Source: Chrysomallon squamiferum (lineage: Eukaryota; Mollusca; Gastropoda; Neomphalida; Peltospiridae). Taken from it: a stretch of DNA of 64,000 nucleotides. The stretch covers positions 13,298,889 to 13,362,888 of the forward strand of contig CM022677.1 in NCBI GenBank assembly GCA_012295275.1, in the 5' to 3' direction. The notes beneath the pieces were generated by a model. The model saw only the letters and a program-made list of their open reading frames with translations. It was not told the DNA's origin and did no database searches. Made by a program: the position numbers and the translations under genes. Positions within the stretch are counted from its first letter, which is position 1, and every line of letters starts with the position of its first letter. Shown piece by piece: positions 27,341-39,570 of the stretch.

Positions 27341-28180
27341 TAGATAGGTAGATAGGTAGATAGACTGACAGACACATTTGAATATTTATCTTTGTTCCTT
27401 TCTATCAGTCTGTTTATCTGTCTACAAATAATCTTTCAGTCTAAGTTTTTATCTGTATCAAACTCTCTCTACCTCTGAGTCTCTCTGTCTCACTTGCCTC
27501 CGGCATGCATAACAACTTTCAAAATCCATATGTATCTTTCTGTTTGTCTGTCCACTTATAACCCATTACAAAAGTACACTCTCACCATAAGCCATCCTCT
27601 CTCTCTCTATATATATATGTATGTATGTATGTATCAACTGAAACAGCTAGTGACCTACCTACATAACTACCTATCTTTTCTATGTTTGTTTTATATATCC
27701 ATCAACTTAACAATCCAGATTACAGTGAACATCTATCAATCATCTAACTATCTCCATGCTTACCTGTCTACACAACCTTCCTTCAAATCTCCTTCATTTT
27801 CTATTTATCAGGATACATTTCTGTATATCTACGTATCAATTTATTCTATTTTTATTGTTTTTAATGTTCATTTTACATCATAAGATTTCACTGTTTATTG
27901 TGAATGATAGTGGATTTTTTAAATGAATATATAGATATATTCCATTGTTGAAAAGAAAAAATACAGACTGTTCAGGGTTAATTTTCACATTCATTATACA
28001 TATTTTATAAACTTACCGTTTTAATACATTTTCATTTTTAGTGCTGCTGGTAAAAATTCAAATTTAATATATTTCAGAACAGATTTTAAATAATAATAAA
28101 TATTATTATTTTATTACTGTCACTAACAAACTTACTCTTGTTTTTTTTTTTTTGTTTTTTTGGAAAAAGACAATAATAAT

Positions 28181-28182
<2 letters not shown>

Positions 28183-28233
<51 letters not shown>
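28183..28233. repeat. (AAT)n microsatellite
   Basis: About 16 AAT units. Confidence 0.95.
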
Positions 28234-28234
<1 letters not shown>

Positions 28235-28899
28235 GTCCTAATTAGTGAAAATTTAGTATATAAACTTAAAATGATTTTTAATAATAATTTAATTTTTCTT
28301 TTTTCCATAAGAAAATAGAGTTTATTGTCCAAAAAATATTTTAAAAATATAATATTAATAAGAAAGAAAGAAAGAAAAAAGAAAACAGAAAAATAGTAAT
28401 TAAAAAAGAAATAATTTGTTTTTACTTTTAAATGTAACTTACTGCTTTAGTTAATTATAATAAGTTTTATTTTGTGCTGTGTTGATTGAAACAAAAATAT
28501 GACAATAAATAAATAAATAAATAAAAATGTAAAATTCATTCAATTCTTTCAGTGCTAAAGATAAAAAGAAAAAAGGAGCTAATTTATACTTCTGTTGTTT
28601 ATGAAAATGAAAATTGATATAATATTAGATTTATTAGTAACAAAGGAAAATTTATATTTTATCAAGTTTTTATCCACTATAATAAAAAAGTAATGAAGTT
28701 TATAGTTTTCTTATGTCAGTGTTGCTATATTGTATTACCTGGACTTAAAAGGGAATTTCTCCACTATGTAAATATTTAGATTTCTTTGATGATGTTCCTT
28801 TTTTAATAACTTGTTACAGTTATGCTGTTCAATGAAAAGGTAATTTTAAAATGGTATTGTTCGTACTATTATTTATTTTTTTTGTGTTTTTTTGGTTAC

Positions 28900-29660
28900 T
28901 TTCTTAGTGTGCACATCCTAATTTAAAATATCTTATTCTTATGTCTGTCAACATTGCCATCGAATCTCTGTTCTTCTTAACATCTATGAGTACTTCTGAT
29001 TATTCTTTTTTTGCCTTTTACTCACTATTATTCTTACTTTTTAACAGTGTGCATCACATATTAATATATTATTATTATTTCTGTTAATGTTACCTTCTTT
29101 GCTTTGTAACAGCATTGGCCCTAATGTTATACTTTTCATTATTCTAAAGCTCTTTTTATTAACTATTATTGTTAAATTATTCTTCGTGTGTGCATTCTGT
29201 TTCAAAATATATTATTATTCTTTGTATTAATGCCACTATCATTTCCGTCATATCAGCATTCTGCTTGATGTTACAGGTGTACTTTTATTTGTTCTGTTGT
29301 GCCTTCTGCCTTCTGTGTGCACATCTTATATTAAAATATATTATTATTATTTCAAGTTGTGTCGCTTTGTTTGCTGTTGTAACAGCATTGTTTCTAATGT
29401 TATTCGTGTACTTCTCATTATTCTTTAGTGCTTCCTGTTAACTATTATTATTTTCTTAGAGTATGTTTCCTACATTAAAGTATATTATTACTGTTTCTAT
29501 TAAGGCCACCATCATTTCCATTGTACCAGTGATGTGTATTAATGCTGTTCCTAATATTATTTGTGTACTTCTCATTATTCTTTATCTCTTTTTATTAACT
29601 ACTATTGTTACTTTGTTAGTCTGCACATCATGTTTCAAAGTATATTATACTTATTAACTT
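28900..29660 (+). repeat. ~140-bp tandem repeat, six degenerate copies
   Basis: The block GTGTGCACATC-TT-AAAATATATTATTATT recurs near 28,909, 29,047, 29,186, 29,316, 29,458 and 29,617, giving a period of about 130-160 bases. Other conserved blocks are TGTAACAGCATTGTTCCTAA, TGTACTTCTCATTATTCTT and TTTTTATTAACTATTATTG. The inverted version is at 460-880. Open frames across it are by-products of low stop density and differ between copies. Confidence 0.7.
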
Positions 29661-29868
29661 TGCCGTCATAATAAAAATTGTAATTTTAAAAGACTGAATG
29701 TTTTTTTTTCTACAATTAGTATAATATAGAAGGTTGGTGGAATGTGAAAATTCCTGAATTTATTCCTTACAGACTGAGTCTTTGATACTTTTCACAATGA
29801 GACACACAGTTTATTAGTACCATCATTTTAATTTCACATTTTACTGTCAGGATTTGATATATTTGTTA

Positions 29869-29870
<2 letters not shown>

Positions 29871-29921
<51 letters not shown>
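29871..29921. repeat. (ATT)n microsatellite
   Basis: About 17 ATT units directly upstream of the next candidate exon. Confidence 0.95.
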
Positions 29922-29923
<2 letters not shown>

Positions 29924-29939
29924 TAAATCTTACTTTCAG

Positions 29940-30028
29940 GATTGATTTATGGTGTTCTGGAGATCAGTGATCAGAAAGTGCAGGAGGCCCTATTGAGGTT
30001 AACATGTAATATCAATTTATTCAACAAG
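29940..30028 (+). CDS. Candidate internal exon, unknown
   Basis: Acceptor CTTTCAG, donor AAG/GTAATG; open for 29 codons in the frame beginning at the third base (YGVLEISDQKVQEALLRL). Phase 1 to phase 0. It lies upstream of an ankyrin-like exon and may be part of the same gene or gene fragment. Confidence 0.35.
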
Positions 30029-30600
30029 GTAATGTGAAGTTATAGTAGTTTAATTATCAAAATAAAATACAAATAAAATAAATAATTTCTTCATAAATAA
30101 TTGTTTAAAATGAAATTATAATAGTAATTTTAATCATTATTTTGATCTCAGACTTTATACATTATTAAACAATGTTATATGATTAATTAATCATGCTAAA
30201 CATCGTAAGTTTAAATCTTTGTAATAGTTTAAATTAATGATTCTGTATTTTATAATATCAGTGTCCATTGGACACTATATCAATAAAAAACATTTTGTTA
30301 AATTATGTTTTATTTAGAAATCTGGAAATGCGCACATATCTCAATGTTTCAGTATATTTTGGTAAAAAAAATAAAAAAAAGTAAAGATAAAAATATTTTT
30401 TATTAACAGTTTAGAAATACTGATCTCTGTACTGTTGTCAGCTTGCCATCACATCATTTTACATCAAGAACAAAATAACTAATATTTACTATTGCAGAAT
30501 TCTCAGTATCCACACACACTTCAACATTTTACCATTAGTAAACAAATATAGCTATATATTAATGTTTTTATTTGTTTTCAAATAATATTTACTATTTTAG

Positions 30601-30716
30601 AATTCTCAATGCCCTCATATATTTCAACATGTCTAAAAGATTTCACAATGGTGTTGTTGTTGTGTGACGCTGGTGCCGATGTCAACACTCCTATCTGTGT
30701 CAGCAAACACTACTGA
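30601..30716 (+). CDS. Ankyrin-repeat-like exon ending in a stop
   Basis: After an ACTATTTTAG acceptor the frame from 30,603 encodes a stretch ending LLLCDAGADVNT, a recognisable ankyrin-repeat second helix and hairpin, then stops at TGA 30,714. A shorter copy of its 5' end (AATTCTCAGTATCCACACA) lies at about 30,499, so the exon start has been duplicated. The phase does not match the preceding candidate exon. A terminal exon or a broken ankyrin gene fragment are both possible. Confidence 0.45.
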
Positions 30717-31151
30717 GTAATGTAATTATAACAGTTTTACCATTTGAATTACTCTGAACATTTAAATAAAGACTATTTTATTACCAGTATCAGTAGTTTG
30801 AAATTTACTTAAACCACTGTTGTTGTAAAATATTCTTAACAGAAGTGTCCCAATAGATTGTTCTGTATTATTTATTAAGTACATAGTATAAACAGTTAAT
30901 AACACTATAGTATTATACTTCATTATTAACATGTTAAGTTATTAAGTATAGAGATATAGCTAGTTCATAATACTATATTGTTATAATTTAATTTTTAAAT
31001 AAAAGTAATAATATTAGTGACAAATGCTTTGTTGTAACTTTAGTAACATGTTTGTTTATAAGTAGTTATGTTAATAACAAAATTTAAGATGATAATCAAT
31101 CACTTGCTCATGTGAATATATTTAAATAATTTTTGTTCACTGGTTTTACAG

Positions 31152-31248
31152 GGATCTTTGGTTTCTGGGGGTTTTCAGCGTGAATACTCCAGCTAAAATA
31201 ATGTGGAAGATTCTAGAAAGCCACCCAGATTTCAGTTTCAAAGACCAG
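31152..31248 (+). CDS. Candidate exon, possibly ANKFY1-like
   Basis: Acceptor TTTTACAG, donor CAG/GTGAGC; 32 open codons ending KILESHPDFSFKDQ. The PDF-S-KD pattern reminded me of an inter-ankyrin segment of Rabankyrin-5 (ANKFY1), a weak recollection. It ends in phase 0, matching the next candidate exon about 2.1 kb downstream across a retrotransposon fragment. Confidence 0.4.
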
Positions 31249-31719
31249 GTGAGCCTCTTGTTACTCAGTAGACTGTGACGAAAACAAAACTGTAAACTGT
31301 GAATTAATCTAACTACTGTTTAATTTGATCATGAACTTGATTATCAAGTCTTTTAGGTTTGTGCTGTAAACTTAGGTTCTACAGCTATTTGGTTGAAACC
31401 AAGAACTAGGGTGGGCGTTTTTTCTTCAGTGGTAAAAGTAGAAGAGCCTCAGTCATTAAATGACATTTAGGTAAAATTTAGAAAGACAGGAAAAGGAGAA
31501 GAGGTTTGCATGGAGCAGATTACAGTTAGTACACAGAATTCAACAGATTGATATCTCAAACCTGTGATTATACTGATGAGCAGAAGAAAAAGTTAGAAAG
31601 AATACTTAACAAATACTCTGATATTAAAGAGAATACTTAACTGATGTATTTGCTAAAGATGACCTTGATTTGAGTGTACTGACTCTGTAAAATAGAGTGC
31701 ACATATTTCTTGTCTTCTT

Positions 31720-32500
31720 GTATAACAGTGTAGTTATGTAGGCATAGATAAACTAGAAGAGATATTTAACATTTTAAAACAGCATGGGTGTAAACTAAAA
31801 CCAAGCAAACGCTGTTTCCTTAAGAAAGAAGTGAAATAGCTAGGATGTGATGTCTAGAGATGGGGTAGTTACAGATCCAGACAAAATAAAGGCTGTTCTT
31901 GAATGGGAAGTTCCAAAGACGCCAAAGGACCTGATGTCATTTTTGCAGTTTGCCAGTTACTTCAGATGATATGTTAAATGATTCTCAGTTACTGCTCGAC
32001 CTTTGCATTCTTTGGTGAACAGGTTCTGAGATAAGAAAAATCAAGCATTGTTAAAGTACTTGGGATGAGAGTTGTCAAAAGAGATACTTTAAAAGAGAAG
32101 TTAACTTCAGCTCTAGTATCAGGAAACGCTGATTTAAGTGAACATTTCAAGTGTTCAGGGAGTGGGAGCAGTACTGTCATAAGAGCAGAATGGGCAAAGG
32201 GAATAAATTACATATGTTAGACAGAGCTTGAGACCCACTGAGAGAAACATGAATAATAACAGTTCCATGAAATTAGAGCTTGGTCTGAAATGAGCTGTGA
32301 CTGAAAAGATTAAAGATTATCTTCTCAAACATCAATTTACCATATATACAGACAATCCACAAAGTCGTCTTGATACCACAAAATTACATGCAGTGGAATA
32401 AACATGGGGATCTCAGCTGGCAGAATTTGATTTTGATGTGAAATATCGTTCAACACAATAAGAATGCGGATGGTCTATCCAGGAAGAAATTTCAGTGGAA
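31720..32500 (+). mobile_element. Decayed Ty3/Gypsy pol (reverse transcriptase-RNase H)
   Basis: Fragments of the RT C-terminus and connector read across frames: LKPSKRCFLKKEV at about 31,795-31,833, then DGVVTDPDKIKAVLEW followed by FLQFASYFR and ARPLHSL to about 32,020. RNase H remnants follow, including a LAEFDFDVKYR block near 32,420 and an N-x-NADGLSR block near 32,463, both hallmarks of Ty3/Gypsy pol. Several stops and frameshifts are present; no LTRs, integrase or protease were found. It lies in the intron between candidate exons 31,152-31,248 and 33,343-33,530, on the same strand. Confidence 0.85.
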
Positions 32501-33342
32501 GTTGCTTTGAGAGATACTGGTAGTGGGTCAGAAGTTCCACAACCAATAAGACAACTCAAACTGAAACTACCTCTGGGACAGCGTATTGTTATTAGACCTC
32601 ATTAGACTGTAGCCATGGATTTCACAGTGCTGCAGCCATCTTCAAGTGGCAAAAAAAATGTCTTAAACATAACTTTATGTTTTCTAGTATTTATTTTGTT
32701 TGTCCACGATGTTGATCATGTCAGTTCACGTGACAGAATTCTCACATTGTCTCCATGTTGTCTGAGTAGAATGTTCTCTACAGATCAAAGGTTTGAAACT
32801 GCTGTTTTTTATAGGTTTCAAAGATATAATTAAACTAATATTGCATAAGAAAGTAAAACACAAAAGTTATTATTAACAAAAATCTTATATACAATAACCC
32901 ATGTTTTGGAAATTAGCAAAAAAAAGATTTAAAAAAAAGATAAAAGCAAAGTGGACTCTTTATTAAAATCCAAAAAAAAGTATAATGATAAATAAAGTAA
33001 ATTCCTTTTGTGTCCCTCCAAAATATTATTTTGTTTATTTATGGTGAACAATCTTGTTAATTATAATGTTTGCCACAAAACTGAAGAAACTTGCTGATTA
33101 TGAACACTAAAAATTATAAACTTCTGTATTTTAAAAAAAAATAACAGACAAGCAGATAATTTTCAAGAGATATCTTAATGATGATGTAAAATGTATTTAT
33201 TATGACTAAATCAGTTGTAATTTTTAATACTTCAGGTAACTTTTAAATAATAATTTGCTATCCTTTCCAATGATAAATGTTATAGTTTTTAAGTAAATCA
33301 ATTTTATTTATCAGTGATAAGTTTTGTTTATTATTTTTACAG

Positions 33343-33926
33343 GATAAACAAGCCCTTGCTGACCAGAAAAAGTTCTATCAGGCCAAGGATGACCACTTGA
33401 CCAGGCTTGTAGTACAATTCAGTGAAGAAGAATCACTTCTCCAGTTTGTGGTGTTAAAAGAAATTTGTACAAACTCAGAAACTCATATGAGTTCAATGTT
33501 TTCTAATCAAATGCTGAGTATAATGGACAGGTAATTCAGTTTAGAACTAGATTTTATAAACTGTAAAATATAAATCATTTAATGCCATATGAGAATATTT
33601 TAATATTATTATTATATATAATGTTCTTTTTTTAAATAATGGTATCTGTAGATGCAAAGAAAAAGACAAAACGTGACACTGATACAGCAGTTGGGAGAAA
33701 AGGAATGTACTTTAGAAAATGTATCTTCAAAAATTAACACATAAATATTACTGATCTTACTTGTTGTCAATTTTTATAAAATATATTAATTTATGTACTT
33801 AATAAAAAGTTAAATAGATGTTACTGCTTTAAAAAAGAAAAAGTGGGTCTTGTTAAAATGTTTGAATGTAATATTTTATATTTCAGTCACCACAGAAAGC
33901 TATTAACAAGAACTGATGTACACTGA
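33343..33926 (+). CDS. Two candidate 3' exons, same locus as 31,152
   Basis: Exon 33,343-33,530 (acceptor TTTTTACAG, donor CAG/GTAATT) is open for 62 codons, including KKFYQAKDDHLTRLVVQF; exon 33,887-33,926 (acceptor TTTCAG) adds 12 codons to TGA 33,924. Phases agree with each other and with the exon at 31,152. Similarity to the FYQ-containing region of ANKFY1 is possible but weak and not tested. Confidence 0.4.
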
Positions 33927-34509
33927 ATCTAAATGACTTGACAAGGTTGCCTCCAAGTTCTTCAGGTTTTCTGACTGTACTGAACTAAGTAAACAGACGA
34001 TAAAACATCTCCACAGTAAATATAAAGAATTGAATAACTGGATAAAATAACATTTTAAAAACATTACTTGTGTGAATCATGGACTGTTCTTATTGAAGAA
34101 TTTATAATATTGTGATACTGAATTTAGATTCAAAGTTACAATGTTGTTCATGAAAGATGTAATCAGATATACTCAGTATACTGAATGTTTGGACCAGACA
34201 CAGCACCAAGTACAGGCAAGTCTGTGATAAAACAAGTTACTTTTTTAAAATGATTTAGTGTCAGAAATCCTTTATTACTGACTTAAAATAAAAGTACAGA
34301 CTTCGTATTAAAAAATGTTTGGTTTAAGGGAGATAATTTTTTTTTTAATTTAATTTTATATTTTTAAATAATTTTGTTTTGAAAGAATACTGTACTTAAT
34401 AATCTAATCAAAACTTAAAATAAATAAATACCAAGAGTTCTGGTAAAAATGTACCCTATAAAACATCGTTAAAACATAAAATGAAATCAGTTGACCTATT
34501 TAAATAACA
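33927..34509. other. Host flank before the viral array
   Basis: AT-rich, no gene seen. Virus-derived sequence becomes recognisable at about 34,520, so the host-virus junction lies near 34,490-34,520. No target-site duplication can be judged because the other end of the array is outside the window. Confidence 0.6.
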
Positions 34510-34520
34510 GAGTTGAACAG

Positions 34521-34885
34521 ACTGGCTTTTGGCTTTTTGACCAAATGTACTTTAACACCCGAAGGTGCATAGTCACGTGACATAACGTCATCTCAAAATA
34601 AATAAAAAAGTATATAGGGTGGGGGGGAGTGAAAGACAAGACGTGATATATTGTCAACCTAACTCTTGTGATTTGTAAAACAAACAAAGATCTTCATTAC
34701 TGGCTTTTGGCTTTTTAACCCGAAGGAGCATAAGTTAAAGTACATTTGGTCAAAAAGCCAAAAGCCAATCATGGGGAACTTTGTTTTTTTAACTTATGAT
34801 CCTTCGGGTTTTGGCTTCGCCCGAAGGAACATTATCACCTTCGGGTTAAATCTATCAGGTCATTACAAAATTCATCCCGCACTCT
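34521..34885. repeat. Unit A left ITR, rearranged
   Basis: Arms 34,521-34,553 and 34,735-34,767 are inverted copies (GGCTTTTTGACCAAATGTACT and complement). The segment ending ATCAGGTCATTACAAAATTC is the complement of sequence at 39,676-39,706 on the other side of the unit, so it is a true inverted terminal repeat. The CCCGAAGG / CCTTCGGG inner arms are present but duplicated and shuffled. Confidence 0.8.
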
Positions 34886-34919
34886 GTTTTTTTTTCTTTG
34901 ATGAGTAAATATTATTTAA

Positions 34920-34981
34920 ACGGAATATGACGTCATATATGTTTTAATGACGTTATGTATATGACGTCATATCCGTTATAA
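34920..34981. promoter_or_regulatory. CRE-rich inverted segment next to the unit A ITR
   Basis: Two full TGACGTCA palindromes and a TGACGTTA variant lie between CGGAATATGACGTCATAT and ATATGACGTCATATCCG, nearly inverted copies of each other. The same arrangement occurs at 61,437-61,500 in unit F. It may bind CREB/ATF-type factors (inference). Confidence 0.55.
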
Positions 34982-35169
34982 TTGCAAACGATATTAAGAT
35001 TTCTAAATAATATTTAAAATATTAATAATTAATTAATTAATTTTTAAAAATATTTTAATAATAACTAATTAATTTAATAATAATATATTAATATAACATT
35101 TTAATTTTAACATTTTGTAACAGTTTTTAAACAGTTTTTAAACAGTAATTATGTTTACTTTTATTATTT

Positions 35170-36911
35170 AATAAGTCTGATTTATATTTATTAAAAATGT
35201 CCATTTGGGTTTCCAGAATAGTTTCAGTAAACTGATCCAGGAATGGTTGTGTTTCATGTACGTATTACTTGAGTTTCTTTTGATCAGATTCTTCTGGTTC
35301 GATTCCTGCTGTTATGTAATGTTCGTCAATATCTTCATCCAATTTTCGTTTACTTCCTCTTTCTTGATTTTGTTGATCATTAATCTCATGTTGACTTTTA
35401 ATAAATAAGTCTTGTGAAGGATTGTAACATTCAGTTACATCATTTTCATCTTCATCACTTGAAATCATAATATAGTCTATTTTATCATCTTTCTGATTAT
35501 TTAACATTGGATTTTGTGTTCCACGTACGGATTGGCTATCATCAAAATTATCTCTAAAATAGCTATTGCGTCCATCAAATGTGTTGTCATTGATGTTATT
35601 ATTGTTTTTATTGTAGAAATATTCTCTGTCATTTTCCAATGCAATATTCATCTCATCATCTGTTGGATCGAATCCGATAGTAAACAACTCTGGATGCATG
35701 AGATTAGATGCATTTTTTAATACGTCACTCTTCTTTAAGTCTTGAATAAAATAAAGTCTTGTCTTCATGATACTGATTTGACTTGTAGTCAAACCATCTC
35801 CAAACCGATTATTTGAGTTTATCATACAAATATTTGCTCGGCAGTAGCATAGTGTTGTTCCCTTACGTTCACACTAAGCAAATCTTTATATTTATCGATA
35901 TTTGTTTGATTGATTGAAATTTCTTCTCCTAACACGATCTTTTTGTTTCCAAGCATCTGCCAAGGGAAATTGTCTTTCGCTATTTTTCCTGCGCATGATA
36001 AACATTCAAACATGCTACTCGATATCATGGTCTTTCCATAATCTGACTCTCCTTGTAAATATATGCCGACCTTCTTTTTCCCTTTTCCTTTCAATAATGC
36101 AACAATCAAACAATACAGCCATCTCTCTGGCAGATGTTCAACGCACCAACTATTGAATACTTTCAAACTGTCCTCTGGTGTCATGTAATGTTCAATAGTA
36201 TCATTTAAGTTCATACTTTGTTCAAAGGCATTTTTATCCGATTGTTCATCTAAGAATTTTGATCTAGCCGCTTTAAAAAGTTGTTCACCAGATGTGTTTG
36301 CAACCGAATTACATAATGCCTTAAATTCGTTCGTACTACTGTCAAATTTACTAATCAACATGTTCAGTTTGTTAACTTCTGGATGTTTTACGATCAAATT
36401 GTAGAAGAAATCCAACGTATCAGCTGACTTGTTGGTTAATAGATGTGAAGGAATATTGTCATTCTTTGTATTAATTGTAGCAGTTTTATCATCTTCCATC
36501 ACTGTATTCTCTATCTTAGCCTCAGATGAAGCTGTTCCTGCTCCGTGATTGATAGACATATTCATAGTTGTTGGTTCTGATTTCACTTTAATTTCATCTT
36601 TTCTGATAGGTTCCTATATGGCAGACATCATGGACATATCGTTAGAGATATCTTTATTGTCAAAAAAGTCCATCGGCTAAATATTCATGGCTGGGTGTTG
36701 CCCAATGGTCAACCGGTTTGTCTAAGATATCCTGTGGATCCATCTGATAGCTTTTTATAAAGTTTTTACCTTGAGCATAGACGTATTTACCTTCTTTGTC
36801 CTTCACTAGGCTTCTCGGAACTAAATATTTGGGATGCACCATATCATATAATGGATGTCCAACAATTACGCTGTAATAACTGTCTTCCGGTAATTCAATG
36901 TATCTATCCAT
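35170..36911 (-). pseudogene. NS1: NS1 replication protein, unit A, nuclease region deleted
   Basis: Start MDRYIELPED at 36,911. After about 83 residues the sequence jumps to the inter-domain acidic FFD region near 36,660: roughly 150 codons covering the HUH motif and catalytic-Tyr region are missing. A frame break near 36,600 follows. The helicase part is readable at 36,586-35,822 with a variant Walker A, GESDYGKT, and a Walker B-like IVLGEE; a frameshift just after DLLSVN interrupts motif C, which resumes in the frame 35,825-35,265 (MINSNNRFGDG). The C-terminal TQMDIF tail is in yet another frame, ending near 35,170. Non-functional as an initiator protein. Confidence 0.88.
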
Positions 36912-36995
36912 TTTTTATCAATATAGTTATAATATGTTGAAACAATTCTTTTGTAATGAATAACAAACGAATGAAAAATTAAATTGAAGCGTCTT

Positions 36996-37023
36996 TATTT
37001 ATAACAAATGTAACATGACGTCA
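36996..37023 (-). promoter_or_regulatory. NS1 promoter of unit A (TATA and CRE)
   Basis: Read on the minus strand, TGACGTCA is followed after 12 bases by TATAAATA, 85 bases before the NS1 ATG. The same pair occurs ahead of all six NS1 genes. Confidence 0.7.
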
Positions 37024-37123
37024 TCCAAATGACGTAATAATGTGTACGTGACATTAATAATGTTAACATTTAAAAATACTTTTAACTGTATTAATACGCA
37101 AATATAAGCACTATTTACATCAG

Positions 37124-39208
37124 TTATATTGGATATGACCAATCAGTAGTACTACCAGTAATGGGTACAGATCTATCACCATAGATTCCATGAATAGGCC
37201 AAATGAATCTACGTCTATTTTTACGTTTAAACCAATTGTCCCATATAGGTGCAACAATTCGCATTCTCAATTGTTTTTCAATTCTCTCTTTATACTGTTT
37301 ACCAGTTTCATCCAAAAACTGATCTTGTTCAGTATGTTTTACATTGTCTTTATTTCCTGTTGGTATAGTGTCATTAGCTTTGAAAAATAAACCCTGCATT
37401 GGTCCAGGACATCCACCTAAACCTATCGGTATATATTTAGGACACATACCAGTTCTTACAACAAATTCAACTTATTTGAATATTAGCATGATAGTTAAAG
37501 AATAAAGTTGATCCGCTAGTAGTTTTTTCTACATCTGGATATATTCCAATTAAAAACATGGGAGGTCTATTACACTGAAAAGTCCTTCTATTTGATCCAT
37601 CTATACATGTATTAACATTAGGATCATCAGCATCATTATAAGATACACCAGATTTAGCTATCTTGGTACCAGCATCATCTACCATACATGGAGCACCTAG
37701 ATCTCTAGATGCTTTATGTTGGTAACATCCTTTATAATTAACAGACCTATATTGATGATTGAAATAGGTAGTAACTGCTGTTGCCATAGGATGTGTTGAA
37801 ACATTAGTTACTGTAATTTCATGCGTTGGCCAAACTTCTAGATTATCTTTATTTTCATTGATATTTATCTTTTCTAATAGTCATTTGAGTAAAATTTAAA
37901 ATGTGACTAATTTCACCTGGAAATATAACTAATGTTGAATCTTTACATGTATAATATAATCCAAATCCACCTGCACTGATAACTTTCTCTATAACCATCA
38001 TGTTTTTTCATGTCATAAATGTAATTAGGTGTTTCAGCAGTGTAATTAATATTATCACTGTTTTGGGTCCATGCATTATTTAATAATTGCATACCTATGT
38101 CACTAGGTAAATACATTTTACGATCTGGTTGAACTGGTATAGCTCTATGAGATGTATTATCCATACACTCTTCATCTCTAAATCGATTGTTATGAGACAA
38201 ATTTAAATGTCTATCTGGTAAACCGTAATCATTGTAAATATCTGTAAATGTCCAAACACGTGCATTTGGTGGTGCCATTACAGGTACTTCGTTTGGATCT
38301 GATTTATTATTATTTAGTACATGTATTATCATATTATTTATATTAAATCCAAATCTTTTAATTTTATAACCAACAAATTCATCTGGTAAATTCCAGTCCT
38401 CAGGTTTCGTACTTGCTTGTTTGTACCAATAAGGTATGATATGTCCTCCATGATTAAATACAAATTCACATACATTAGGATCACCTATTGCTTTTTTCTA
38501 GTTAGTATTATCTGTACCATTATCTAATATTTTCATTGTAGCTTTTCTAGTTTTAGTAAAATTGATCACACTAGTAAATGTTCTTTTGAATGTCTTTTTA
38601 ATAGTTATATATCTAGGATTAGCTCCTTTAGTGGTTCCTCCAAATCCTTGATACAAAACGTTGTTACCTGTAGCTGAAGCCATCGTAGCACCTTCAACAG
38701 CTTCGCTTCCACCTGTATCGGTAACCTCTTCATTCATTATTGAATCAGGCTCCATTACAGATTCTTGTGGTTGAAGGTATGTTCCTTTAGAATTAGATTG
38801 TTCAATTACATCTTGTGATATTCTATCTGATAATTGATTGTTATTAGGCACTTTGGAACTTGATCCACCTGCTGGTTCACTTGTTTGTCTCTTCATAGCT
38901 TGTTTTGATTCTGATCTTGGTCTATCTTGTATTTGTTCGTCTTCTGGGTATAAAGGTGTATTGAAAGGGTCCTCTTCGTCCGAATTCTCAAAATTGTTAT
39001 TGTTTTCCCGAAGATCTTGTATTGCCTTATATAAACTTTGATTAGGTATTTGTAAATTTGGATACTGACGTCGTATTTGTAACCACCTATCTTGGCGTTG
39101 ATCAACCGGCACATTTAAATCTGCTGATATAGATAATGCCTTCGATTTAGCTATTGCCCAAAGTCGTGTAACTTCTTTCTTATTCAGCAGACGTTTTCCT
39201 TTATTCAT
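37124..39208 (-). pseudogene. Capsid-like VP, unit A, multiply broken
   Basis: Starts MNKGKRLLNKKEVTRLW at 39,208, colinear with the intact VPs of B-D. A nonsense codon at 38,498-38,500 replaces a Trp that B, C and D keep. Reading continues to a frameshift near 37,960 (after KKHDGYRE), resumes at about 37,787-37,467, shifts again near 37,455 and ends WSYPI at 37,124. Sequence is well diverged from B-D but has the same landmarks (EPDSIMNEEVTDTGGSEA, YIPIGLGGCPG). Confidence 0.88.
38893..39114 (-). CDS. Overlapping +1 ORF inside VP, unit A (73 aa)
   Basis: Begins exactly 94 bases after the VP ATG, the same offset as in B, C and D, and stays open 73 codons although VP itself is divergent here. 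Shares GGY-x2-DVSIQIYK and ILGKTIT-like blocks with the others. Basic, Ile/Lys/Thr-rich, no known domain. Its position recalls the assembly-activating protein frame in AAV VP. Confidence 0.5.
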   Translation of the reverse strand: MCRLINAKIGGYKYDVSIQIYKYLIKVYIRQYKIFGKTITILRIRTKRTLSIHLYTQKTNKYKIDQDQNQNKL

Positions 39209-39570
39209 GAAATCGGACTGTTTCTATATATGTAATTTACGTATTCGTCCTCTTCTTGTTCTAAATCTTCTCGTTCAGATTTAGAAACGTTGTTATCCAA
39301 TTCTTTTTCACCTGATTTAACTAAATCACCAAACTGATTTAATGCTTCTTGTATTTGATTTTTAGTATATGTAGAAATACCTTCAATTGACGATTCTACA
39401 ATAGATTGTCCAATAGCTGTAGCTGGCTCCAGGTCTATACTATCAGCTCCCAATATTTCAGTAATAGCAGGTACTGTAGATTCTATTATGGCAGATATAG
39501 CTATTTCCACTGAAGCATCAAAAGCATATTCGATAATTTCAGTTGCTATAATGCCTAAAGCTGTGAACAT
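39205..39570 (-). CDS. Small hydrophobic protein upstream of VP, unit A (121 aa)
   Basis: Start MFTALGIIATEIIEYAFDAS. Residues 1-50 are Ala/Ile-rich and could form hydrophobic or amphipathic helices; the C-terminal third is acidic (EREDLEQEEDE). The stop overlaps the VP start as ATGA, which suggests coupled translation. Intact here although the VP behind it is dead. It may be a minor capsid or membrane-active protein (inference); no homologue is recognised. Confidence 0.7.
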   Translation of the reverse strand: MFTALGIIATEIIEYAFDASVEIAISAIIESTVPAITEILGADSIDLEPATAIGQSIVESSIEGISTYTKNQIQEALNQFGDLVKSGEKELDNNVSKSEREDLEQEEDEYVNYIYRNSPIS

